Source: Citricoccus sp. WCRC_4 (lineage in GTDB: Bacteria; Actinomycetota; Actinomycetes; Actinomycetales; Micrococcaceae). Taken from it: DNA of 6,827 nucleotides. The notes beneath the pieces were generated by a model. The model did no database searches, was not told the DNA's origin, and was given only the letters and a program-made list of their open reading frames with translations. The position numbers and the translations under genes were made by a program. The DNA lies in assembly GCA_026645375.1 (NCBI GenBank), contig JAPFFX010000083.1:1-6827 (forward strand). The letters are read 5' to 3'. The first letter of the stretch is position 1; each line of letters opens with the position of its first letter. Shown here one piece after another: positions 1 through 4,921 of the stretch.

Positions 1-53
1 GTCACCAGACCGGTCCATCTTACCGGAGGAGGCGGTGGACCACCGAATCCTGT

Positions 54-1487
54 TCAGGCCCCCACTCGCAGGGGCGGAATGTTGTGGTTGAGCCGGAAGA
101 CGTTCTGCGGGTCGTACCACCCCTTCAGGGCGGCCAGGCGCTCCAGTTTCTCTTCGCCGTAGAGGGAGGCCGCCCGGCGCCAGACGTCACCCTCGTCCGG
201 TCCGGTGGAGGGGCCCTCGGGCTCCCGGGCCATGAAGTTCACGTACTGCGCCCCGCCGGAGAACGGCTCCACGTCCTGGGCCAGGGCGCGCACGAAGGCG
301 ATGTTGCGCTGGTCGTCGGCCGCGGACCCCCAGAAGCCGTAGACGTTCAGCCAGTACTCCGGGCTCCGGTCCGGGAACGCGGTCGCCCGGGCGTCCACGC
401 GCCGGAACGCCCCGCCCATGTGGTGCAGGTCGAAGGCCGTGCCCTGCCAGGTCTGCTCTTCCGCCCGTGCACACAGGACCGCGATGACCTCGTCGTCCAG
501 CCGGAGCACCCCCGAGTTCTTCCAGTACGCCCGGACACCCTTCGGGAACAGGGCGTCCATCGCGGACTGCCACTCCGGCCAGGCCGTGGGACCGACCTCC
601 TCGGCGTCGGGCGGGGCCATCCCGGCGAGCTCGTCCGCGTGGTCCAGCCCCTCGCCGTGCTCCGCGCCGGCCCAGGCGAAGCCGATGACCAGCACCGGAT
701 CGGCGCCCAGGTCCCAGTCCGGCGGGGGAGTCAGCGCCGTGATGATGGCCGTCATCTCGTCCGGCAGGTCCCGGGTCCAGTCGGCGAAGGCCTTGAGGGC
801 CCCCTCCCACCGGGGCCGGAAGTAGATGAGGTTGCCGCCCAGGACCGTGGGCGGCAGGGGATGCGCGGCGAAGGTGAACGAGGTGACGACCCCGAAGTTC
901 CCGCCGCCGCCCGTCAGTCCCCACAACAGGTCCGGGTTCTCCTCCGCGCTGGCGTGCACGGTGCGGCCGTCGGCCGTCACGACGTCCGCGGCCAGCAGGT
1001 TGTCCACCGTCAGCCCGTGCTTCCGGGTGAGCCAGCCGAAGCCGCCGCCCAGGGTGAGCCCGGCGACACCGGTGGCCGAGACCACCCCGATCGGCACGGC
1101 CAGCCCGTGAGCGGAGGTGGCCCGGTCCAGGTCCGCCAGGGTCGCCCCCGGCGCCACGGTCACCGTGCCGGTGTCCACGTCGACCGTGATGTCGCGGCAG
1201 CCGCCGAGGTCCAGCACCAGCCCGTCGTCCACGGTGCCGTAGCCGGCCACGCCGTGGCCGCCGCCGCGCAGCGCGACGGGCAGCCCGTGGCGCCCGGCGA
1301 ACTCCAGGCAGGGGACGACGTCGGCCACGTCACCGGCGCGGACCACCACCGCGGGGTGGCGGTCGATCATCGCGTTCCACACGCTCCGCGCGTCGTCGTA
1401 CAGCTCGTCGTCGGGTCCGATCACCGTGCCGCGCACCGATGAGGACAGGGCGCCCAATGCCTCGGGCGAGAGTCGGGGTCCAGTCAT
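54..1487 (-). CDS. FAD-linked oxidoreductase, berberine-bridge (BBE) type
   Basis: A 477-residue flavoprotein of the FAD_binding_4 plus BBE architecture (PCMH-type FAD fold); substrate unknown. The FAD domain spans about residues 45-210. It contains RGGGHG (74-79), in which His78 is the expected 8-alpha-histidyl FAD attachment residue, then LGGGFGWLTRKHGL (146-159) and GGGGNFGVVT (193-202). The C-terminal BBE segment lies at about 436-472 and includes WYDPQNVFRLNHNI. In bicovalent members a cysteine precedes the LGGGFG loop; aligning that loop puts Val136 there, so single covalent attachment through His78 is inferred. The frame is open well upstream, but family homology begins shortly after the ATG at 1487, which a weak GGAAG precedes by 10 nt. 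The gene follows tadA on the same strand after 137 bp and seems to have its own promoter. Family members oxidise sugars, alkaloids or polyketides; nothing here chooses among them. Confidence 0.9.
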   Translation of the reverse strand: MTGPRLSPEALGALSSSVRGTVIGPDDELYDDARSVWNAMIDRHPAVVVRAGDVADVVPCLEFAGRHGLPVALRGGGHGVAGYGTVDDGLVLDLGGCRDITVDVDTGTVTVAPGATLADLDRATSAHGLAVPIGVVSATGVAGLTLGGGFGWLTRKHGLTVDNLLAADVVTADGRTVHASAEENPDLLWGLTGGGGNFGVVTSFTFAAHPLPPTVLGGNLIYFRPRWEGALKAFADWTRDLPDEMTAIITALTPPPDWDLGADPVLVIGFAWAGAEHGEGLDHADELAGMAPPDAEEVGPTAWPEWQSAMDALFPKGVRAYWKNSGVLRLDDEVIAVLCARAEEQTWQGTAFDLHHMGGAFRRVDARATAFPDRSPEYWLNVYGFWGSAADDQRNIAFVRALAQDVEPFSGGAQYVNFMAREPEGPSTGPDEGDVWRRAASLYGEEKLERLAALKGWYDPQNVFRLNHNIPPLRVGA

Positions 1488-1541
1488 GACGGACCAGCTT
1501 CCGGTTCGGTGCCGGTCCCGGACGGGCCGGCCTTGCCGTGA

Positions 1542-1570
1542 ATTCTTCCCCGGCTCCCGGCCACGGTCAA
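1542..1570 (-). promoter_or_regulatory. Predicted sigma-70-type promoter of the FAD oxidoreductase
   Basis: On the minus strand TTGACC (1570-1565, 5 of 6 to the TTGACA consensus) is separated by exactly 17 nt from AAGAAT (1547-1542, 4 of 6 to TATAAT). This would start transcription near 1535 and give a leader of about 48 nt before the ATG at 1487. The element lies between tadA and the oxidoreductase, so the latter need not depend on tadA transcription. Prediction from hexamers and spacing only. Confidence 0.45.
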
Positions 1571-1582
1571 CGCGCCGGGAGC
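1553..1582. repeat. Inverted repeat spanning the -35 box of the FAD oxidoreductase promoter
   Basis: Two perfect 8-bp arms, GCTCCCGG (1553-1560) and CCGGGAGC (1575-1582), flank a 14-bp centre that contains the predicted -35 hexamer at 1565-1570. The arms could be an operator that would block RNA polymerase. Alternatively they form an RNA hairpin 43 nt past the tadA stop that ends or stabilises that transcript. No T-run follows on the minus strand, which disfavours a classical intrinsic terminator. Confidence 0.4.
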
Positions 1583-1624
1583 GCCGGTCCTGCAGGCCCG
1601 GCGGCCCCGCCCGTCCCGCGGTCC

Positions 1625-2101
1625 TCAGCCCCGGTGCGCGCGGAAGAACCCCGTCAGCACCTCCGCGCACTCCTCCTCGCGGATGCCGGGATACACCTCG
1701 ACCCAGTGGTTCAGCCGCGGCTCGCGGACGACGTCGAACACGGACCCGCACGCCCCGGCCTTGGGGTCCCAGGCGCCGAAGACCAGTCGCGGGACGCGGG
1801 CCAGGACGATCGCCCCGGCGCACATGGCACAGGGCTCGAGGGTGACCACGAGGGTGCAGTCCTCCAGCCGCCACCCGTCGTCGTGCTCGGAGTCCCGACG
1901 CGCGGCCGCCGCGGCCCGCAGGGCCAGCACCTCGGCGTGGGCGGTGGGGTCCCCGCTCGCCTCCCGCTCGTTGCGGCCGGTGCCGAGCACGGTCCCGTCC
2001 GGGCCCAGGACCACCGCGCCGATCGGCACGTCACCGGTGTCCGTGGCGCGGCGGGCCTCGTCCAGGGCCAGCGCCATCCAGGAATCGTGCTCGGGATGCA
2101 T
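1625..2101 (-). CDS. tadA: tRNA(adenine-34) deaminase TadA
   Basis: Converts the wobble adenosine of tRNA-Arg(ACG) to inosine, acting as a cytoplasmic zinc-dependent dimer. The 158-residue protein has the complete deaminase signature: HAE at 55-57 (His55 zinc ligand, Glu57 proton shuttle) and PCAMC at 90-94 (Cys91 and Cys94 zinc ligands). The TadA-typical stretch FGAWDPKAGACGSVFD (108-123) and NHWVEVYPG (131-139) follow. Length is close to the roughly 150-170 residues usual for bacterial TadA. The frame stays open far upstream, but homology begins at MHPEHDSWMALALDEA and a TANNNT -10 box lies 8 nt before this ATG, supporting the start at 2101. It is divergent from upp with 54 bp between start codons. 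A nucleoside or cytosine deaminase is the alternative; the conserved central block favours TadA. Confidence 0.93.
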   Translation of the reverse strand: MHPEHDSWMALALDEARRATDTGDVPIGAVVLGPDGTVLGTGRNEREASGDPTAHAEVLALRAAAAARRDSEHDDGWRLEDCTLVVTLEPCAMCAGAIVLARVPRLVFGAWDPKAGACGSVFDVVREPRLNHWVEVYPGIREEECAEVLTGFFRAHRG

Positions 2102-2109
2102 GGTGACTG

Positions 2110-2115
2110 AGCCTA
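2110..2115 (-). promoter_or_regulatory. -10 box of tadA, implying a leaderless mRNA
   Basis: TAGGCT on the minus strand lies 8 nt upstream of the tadA ATG (2101-2099). That distance would place the transcription start at or next to the A of the start codon. No Shine-Dalgarno sequence lies at a workable distance. No convincing -35 is visible, which is common for actinobacterial promoters of this kind. Confidence 0.5.
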
Positions 2116-2142
2116 TCCGGCGGGGCGCGGGCCCTCCTTCTG

Positions 2143-2148
2143 TAGGGT
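2143..2148 (+). promoter_or_regulatory. -10 box of upp, implying a leaderless mRNA
   Basis: TAGGGT ends 7 nt before the upp ATG at 2156, the spacing expected if transcription starts on the A of the start codon. No purine-rich ribosome binding site precedes the ATG: the stretch TTCTGTAGGGTTGGCACC has no GGAGG-like core. The matching box for tadA on the other strand lies 27 bp away. Confidence 0.5.
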
Positions 2149-2155
2149 TGGCACC

Positions 2156-2791
2156 ATGCGCGTACAGCTCGTCGAACACCCGCTGGTAGCCCACAAGCTC
2201 ACGGTCCTCAGGAAGCGGGAGACCCCGTCCATGATCTTCCGGCAGCTGACCGAGGAACTGGTCATGCTGCTGGCCTACGAGGCCACGCGGGACGTCGCGG
2301 TGGAGCCCGTCCGGATCGAGACGCCCGTCGCCACCACCACCGGTGTCCGGCTGGCGCGGCCCACCCCGCTGGTGGTGCCGATCCTGCGTGCCGGGCTCGG
2401 CATGCTCGAGGGCATGGTCCGGATGGCGCCGACGGCGGAGGTCGGCTTCCTGGGGATGGCCCGGAACGAGGAGACCCTGGACATCGTCACCTACGCCGAG
2501 CGGCTTCCGGCCGACCTGACGGACCGGCACGTGTTCATCCTGGACCCCATGCTGGCCACCGGCGGGACGCTGGCCGAGGCGGTGCGGTTCATGTACGCCC
2601 GCAAGGCGCGCCGGGTGACCTGCATCTGCCTCTTGGGCGCGCCCGAGGGCATCGCGCGGCTGGAGGGCGAGCTGGCCGACGTCGAGGTGGACATCTACCT
2701 GGCGGCGGTCGACGAGCGCCTGAACGAGCAGTCCTACATCGTCCCCGGCCTCGGGGATGCCGGCGACCGCCTCTACGGCGTCGCCGAATAG
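2156..2791 (+). CDS. upp: Uracil phosphoribosyltransferase
   Basis: Pyrimidine salvage enzyme that joins uracil and PRPP to give UMP and pyrophosphate, in the cytoplasm. The 211-residue length is typical. Diagnostic parts are PILRAGLGMLEGM (75-87), the PRPP loop FILDPMLATGGT (127-138) with the acidic Asp130 and the TGGT phosphate loop, and the C-terminal uracil-binding segment YIVPGLGDAGDRLYG (194-208). The N-terminus MRVQLVEHPLVAHKLTVLR is the usual Upp start, so the ATG at 2156 is secure even without a ribosome binding site. It stands alone on the plus strand, divergent from tadA, and is followed by GC-rich hairpins right after its TAG. Confidence 0.97.
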   Translation: MRVQLVEHPLVAHKLTVLRKRETPSMIFRQLTEELVMLLAYEATRDVAVEPVRIETPVATTTGVRLARPTPLVVPILRAGLGMLEGMVRMAPTAEVGFLGMARNEETLDIVTYAERLPADLTDRHVFILDPMLATGGTLAEAVRFMYARKARRVTCICLLGAPEGIARLEGELADVEVDIYLAAVDERLNEQSYIVPGLGDAGDRLYGVAE

Positions 2792-2804
2792 GGGGCGTCG
2801 CCCC
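2792..2804 (+). terminator. Possible 3'-end hairpin of upp (weak)
   Basis: GGGGCG-T-CGCCCC directly abuts the upp stop codon and can fold as a GC-only hairpin. Just upstream, inside the last codons of upp, CGGCGAC (2761-2767) and GTCGCCG (2780-2786) form a second 7-bp stem. No T-tract follows either one, so they may pause polymerase or protect the 3' end rather than terminate by the intrinsic route. Confidence 0.3.
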
Positions 2805-2894
2805 GGCAACGGCCTCGGTAACAAAGGGGGACGGGTAGGCAAAGAGGCGGTAACTTGGCCCGCGGTACCCCGAAGAGTGCTTCAGGGCCCCCAA

Positions 2895-2961
2895 ATGACG
2901 TGACCTTCGTCACAAAAAGGTGCATTCGTCTCACCATGTGAGATGACGTGACCATTGTTAC
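2895..2961 (+). repeat. Pair of 19-bp direct repeats, each with two GTNAC half-sites
   Basis: Copy 1 (2895-2913) and copy 2 (2943-2961) both begin ATGACGTGACC and continue into GTCAC or GTTAC, agreeing at 16 of 19 positions, with a 48-bp offset. Each contains GTGAC-N4-GTYAC, a dyad of two self-complementary half-sites. Placement upstream of a DNA-binding regulator and the repeated architecture suggest protein binding sites; the bound protein is unknown. Confidence 0.6.
2929..2943. repeat. Perfect palindrome TCTCAC-CAT-GTGAGA
   Basis: Two 6-bp arms around a 3-bp centre sit between the two 19-bp repeats and share one base with the start of the second copy. The arms resemble the GTGAC half-sites of the neighbouring repeats, with G in place of C at the end. 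This may be a further operator variant or a short RNA hairpin. Confidence 0.45.
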
Positions 2962-2975
2962 TTGCGAGAACGGAT

Positions 2976-2998
2976 TGTGACGCTTCAGGGTTGTCACA
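2976..2998. repeat. Inverted repeat TGTGAC-N11-GTCACA
   Basis: Two 6-bp complementary arms, at 2976-2981 and 2993-2998, surround a possible -10 hexamer CAGGGT (2986-2991). Upstream, TTGCGA (2962-2967) could act as -35 with an 18-bp spacer. The repeat ends on the A of an ATG at 2998. It belongs to the same GTNAC family as the 19-bp repeats upstream. Confidence 0.4.
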
Positions 2999-3111
2999 TG
3001 AAGTTCCGCGACCTGGTCGGCCTCCCCGAGGCCCAGTCCGCCCGGCGATGGCGTCGGCGGTGCGACCAGGCCGGCTCCTGGCCGGTGTGCGGCTGGCAGG
3101 GACGACCGTGA
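2998..3111 (+). CDS. Possible 37-residue basic small protein or leader peptide
   Basis: The frame reads MKFRDLVGLPEAQSARRW, then an Arg-rich stretch and a short Trp/Cys-containing tail ending in WQGRP, then TGA at 3109. Of the 36 codons after ATG, 32 end in G or C, and the first 15 all do, as in real genes of this window. No ribosome binding site precedes the ATG. A hexamer CAGGGT ends 6 nt upstream, so leaderless translation as proposed for upp is possible. The ORF stops 58 bp before the winged-helix gene and could be a leader peptide, a small gene or the relic of a larger one. I do not recognise the protein, and GC-rich DNA gives chance ORFs easily. Confidence 0.25.
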   Translation: MKFRDLVGLPEAQSARRWRRRCDQAGSWPVCGWQGRP

Positions 3112-3169
3112 TCCGGTCCGACCTGTCGCCTGCACGCCGAAGAGGAGATCGACGCAAGGATTCATCGAC

Positions 3170-4006
3170 ATGACCACCAGCCCCCAGGGATACGTCCACA
3201 TCTCGGTCCGCAACGCCCAGCGCCGTGCAGCCCGGGTCCGCAGTTATCGCGAGCACGGTGGGACCTACGGGATGCCCCGCACCCGTCCGCTGCAGCCGGT
3301 GCAGGATCACGGTGACTCCGGCGCGGTCGCCCGGGATGCCGAGCCCCAGGCCGCCCTGACGCCGGTGCTGGCCCCCAACGGCATTCCCGGCCCCCAGGCC
3401 GTGGCCACCGAGACCGAGGCGCGGGGTTTCGTGATCTACGTGGGGATGGACGAGTCCGCGGCCTCGGCGGCCGGGACCTCCCTGACGCGGCTGGCCAACG
3501 AGCTGCGGCACTACGTGGAGTCCCTGGTCCCGGGCTCGCAGTCCGCGGCGGCCGTGGCCATCGCCCCGGCCGGCGCCCCCGGGGCCGACCTGGAGGTCGT
3601 CCGCCAGGTGCTGGGCGATCCCACCATCCAGCAGGGCACGCGGCCGGACCTGCTGCAGGCGCCCGCACCCGTCTCCACCCGTCAGCCCGGGGTCCTGATC
3701 GACCTGGCGCGCCGCGAGGTGATGCTGGACGGCGAGGGGCTGAACCTCACCTACAAGGAGTTCGAGCTGCTGAACTACCTCGTGGAGAACGGCGGCCGGA
3801 CGGTGGGGCGCGACGAGCTGCTCGAATCGCTGTGGAAGAACGCCGAGGACGTGCCGAACGAGCGCACCATCGACGTCCACATCCGCCGGCTGCGCTCCAA
3901 GCTGGGCCGGTTGTCCGGGACCGTGCGCACCGTGCGCGGCCAGGGATACCGCTTCTACGAGCACCCCGAGGTCGTCGTGTGGGCGGCACCGGAATACAGC
4001 ATCTGA
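3170..4006 (+). CDS. Orphan winged-helix transcriptional regulator (PhoB/OmpR-type C-terminal domain, no receiver)
   Basis: A 278-residue DNA-binding protein. The C-terminal winged helix lies at about 172-265: LTYKEFELLNYLVENGGRTV (193-212) is the Trans_reg_C core, ERTIDVHIRRLRSKLG (231-246) the recognition helix, and TVRGQGYRF (254-262) the wing. The first half is not a response-regulator receiver: there is no acidic pocket, phosphoryl Asp or downstream Lys in the usual order. It has a basic N-terminus (HISVRNAQRRAARVRSYREHGG, given in two parts: 10-20 and 21-31), a low-complexity Pro/Ala linker (about 36-82), and a compact segment at 86-150 starting GFVIYVGMDE that may form its own small domain. 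No signal peptide or membrane segment. The ATG at 3170 has AAGGA 9 nt upstream. A strong terminator follows, so it appears monocistronic. The GTNAC array upstream is a candidate autoregulatory site. Target genes are unknown; no histidine kinase is adjacent. Confidence 0.85.
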   Translation: MTTSPQGYVHISVRNAQRRAARVRSYREHGGTYGMPRTRPLQPVQDHGDSGAVARDAEPQAALTPVLAPNGIPGPQAVATETEARGFVIYVGMDESAASAAGTSLTRLANELRHYVESLVPGSQSAAAVAIAPAGAPGADLEVVRQVLGDPTIQQGTRPDLLQAPAPVSTRQPGVLIDLARREVMLDGEGLNLTYKEFELLNYLVENGGRTVGRDELLESLWKNAEDVPNERTIDVHIRRLRSKLGRLSGTVRTVRGQGYRFYEHPEVVVWAAPEYSI

Positions 4007-4028
4007 CCCAGGCCCTCTCGGCCCCGCG

Positions 4029-4066
4029 GGACCCCGGATCCACTGGATCCGGGGTCCTCGTCGTTT
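4029..4066 (+). terminator. Intrinsic terminator after the winged-helix regulator
   Basis: A perfect 13-bp stem, GGACCCCGGATCC (4029-4041) and GGATCCGGGGTCC (4045-4057), closes on the 3-nt loop ACT. It is followed by TCGTCGTTT, a modest T-rich tail. It starts 22 bp after the regulator's stop codon. It insulates the downstream TetR operon, whose -35 box starts at 4083. Confidence 0.88.
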
Positions 4067-4082
4067 AACGTCCCTCGCACCC

Positions 4083-4111
4083 TTGACCCGCAGTCGCCGT
4101 GTGAGTACAGT
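4083..4111 (+). promoter_or_regulatory. Near-consensus promoter of the tetR-badI-aliB operon
   Basis: TTGACC (4083-4088, 5 of 6 to consensus) and TACAGT (4106-4111, 4 of 6 to TATAAT with the key T1, A2 and T6) are separated by exactly 17 bp. The transcription start would fall near 4118, inside the first palindromic operator. The leader to the ATG at 4175 would be about 57 nt and carries a ribosome binding site AAGGGG (4162-4167), 7 nt before the ATG. Confidence 0.7.
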
Positions 4112-4114
4112 CAC

Positions 4115-4134
4115 GAATGAACGGATATTCATTC
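4115..4134. promoter_or_regulatory. Operator 1: palindrome GAATGAA-N6-TTCATTC
   Basis: A 20-bp perfect dyad with 7-bp arms overlaps the predicted transcription start of the operon. Its size fits a TetR-family dimer site, and the regulator gene begins 40 bp downstream, so autorepression is the simplest reading. The conserved core is TGAAC-N4-ATTCA. Confidence 0.65.
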
Positions 4135-4136
4135 TT

Positions 4137-4154
4137 GGTGAACAGTAGTTCACC
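4137..4154. promoter_or_regulatory. Operator 2: palindrome GGTGAAC-AGTA-GTTCACC
   Basis: A perfect 18-bp dyad with 7-bp arms lies 2 bp after operator 1, with its core in the same register (TGAAC-N4-GTTCA). The two dyad centres, 4124.5 and 4145.5, are 21 bp apart, two helical turns, so two dimers would sit on the same face of the DNA. Confidence 0.65.
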
Positions 4155-4174
4155 CGAACTGAAGGGGCAGGTCC

Positions 4175-4849
4175 ATGGTGCTGAAGGGCGCGGAAGAATT
4201 GGCTGTGCCGGCCGAGGCCGCGCGTCAGGCACGCTCGGACGCCCGGACCCGCCAACTGCTCGAGGCTGCGGCGCGGCTCATGGAGCGCAATGGTTCGCAC
4301 GGTGTCTCCATGCAGGCGGTGGCCGACGAGGCGGGCGTCTCCGTGGGCCTGATCTATCGCTACTTCGCCAACAAGCAGGAACTCGTCCAGGGCGTGATCC
4401 TCGGCGTCCTGGACGACATGGCACGGCTCATCCCCGCGGCCGTGGCGCCGGAGGCGGACCCGGTGCGGCGGATGGTCGCGGCCTTCTCGGCCTACTGCGG
4501 GGTGGTCGACGACAACCGCGAGGCCGTGCTGCTGACGTACCGCGAGTCTCACACCCTGGACGAGGAGGGGCGCCGGCTCATCAAGGACCTCGAGGTCAGG
4601 ACGGCCCAGCCCCTGACCGACGCCATCCAGGAGGCCCTGGACCGCGGCCTGCTGATGCCGGTCGACACCCGGATCTTCTCCTACGACCTGCTCCTCATCG
4701 CCCACTCGTGGTCCCTGAAGCACTGGTACTTCGCACCGAGGATGACGTTCGAGGAGTTCGTGGAGAGCCAGTCGGCCCTCATGCTCGCCACGGCCGTGCA
4801 CCCCGACCACCGAGCCGCCTACGCCGACCTGCTGGGCGCGCCCGCCTGA
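4175..4849 (+). CDS. TetR-family repressor of the alicyclic-acid operon (predicted)
   Basis: A 224-residue TetR/AcrR regulator. The DNA-binding domain occupies about 23-70. Its HTH, VSMQAVADEAGVSVGLIYRYF (44-64), ends in the family hallmark YRYFANK with helix 4 following. The helical ligand domain spans about 75-215, with DDNREAVLLTYRES (112-125) and HSWSLKHWYFAPR (177-189) that probably line the effector pocket. The ATG at 4175 has AAGGGG 7 nt upstream. It is the first gene of a co-directional cluster with BadI-like and acyl-CoA dehydrogenase genes, 72 bp before the first of them. Two operator palindromes overlie its promoter. By analogy with TetR regulators of acyl-CoA catabolism, the effector is inferred to be a CoA thioester or acid of the pathway; no effector is evident from sequence. 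Confidence 0.9.
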   Translation: MVLKGAEELAVPAEAARQARSDARTRQLLEAAARLMERNGSHGVSMQAVADEAGVSVGLIYRYFANKQELVQGVILGVLDDMARLIPAAVAPEADPVRRMVAAFSAYCGVVDDNREAVLLTYRESHTLDEEGRRLIKDLEVRTAQPLTDAIQEALDRGLLMPVDTRIFSYDLLLIAHSWSLKHWYFAPRMTFEEFVESQSALMLATAVHPDHRAAYADLLGAPA

Positions 4850-4921
4850 GCGCGGCCGCCCCGGCCACCCACCCCTGGACCTGCACGAACTCGTGGCAGG
4901 GCCACCACGGAAAGGACCATC

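Larger units (their letters stand above)
2792..3169. other. 378-bp intergenic control region rich in GTNAC motifs
   Basis: This gap separates upp from the winged-helix regulator. It holds eight GTNAC pentamers starting at 2818, 2850, 2900, 2909, 2948, 2957, 2977 and 2993; about 0.7 would be expected in 180 bp of random sequence. Two carry the 7-mer CGGTAAC (2816-2822, 2848-2854). Two pairs are nested in the 19-bp repeats at 2895 and 2943. The part from about 2885 to 2985 is visibly less GC-rich than its surroundings. The last 170 bp hold a possible small ORF and the RBS of the regulator (AAGGA, 3156-3160). No tRNA, other RNA gene or transposon end was seen. Confidence 0.6.

Noticed and set aside
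33..45. Short palindrome CGGTGG-A-CCACCG just past the FAD oxidoreductase stop, as a terminator
   Set aside because: The realistic hairpin has only about four stem pairs and no T-run follows on the minus strand; a chance GC palindrome is as likely.
84..1442. A 452-codon plus-strand open frame opposite the FAD oxidoreductase
   Set aside because: Shadow of a strongly conserved minus-strand gene; low-complexity composition and no domain.
1488..1874. N-terminal extension of the FAD oxidoreductase up to 1874
   Set aside because: The added 129 residues are Arg/Gly/Pro-rich, overlap the end of tadA on the same strand in another frame, and match no part of the family.
2132..2141. Strong Shine-Dalgarno-like AGAAGGAGGG on the minus strand upstream of tadA
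   Set aside because: It ends 30 nt before the tadA ATG with no in-frame start codon closer, too far to act in initiation.
2102..2842. N-terminal extension of tadA up to 2842
   Set aside because: It would be antisense to the whole of upp; TadA homology and normal length begin at 2101.
2976..2998. CRP-type site (TGTGA and TCACA arms)
   Set aside because: The gap between arms is 13 bp rather than the 6 bp of a CRP site; better viewed as part of the GTNAC family.
4884..4895. CACGA-AC-TCGTG dyad in the tetR-badI gap, as a third operator
   Set aside because: It lacks the TGAAC core of the two promoter operators and has no promoter beside it.
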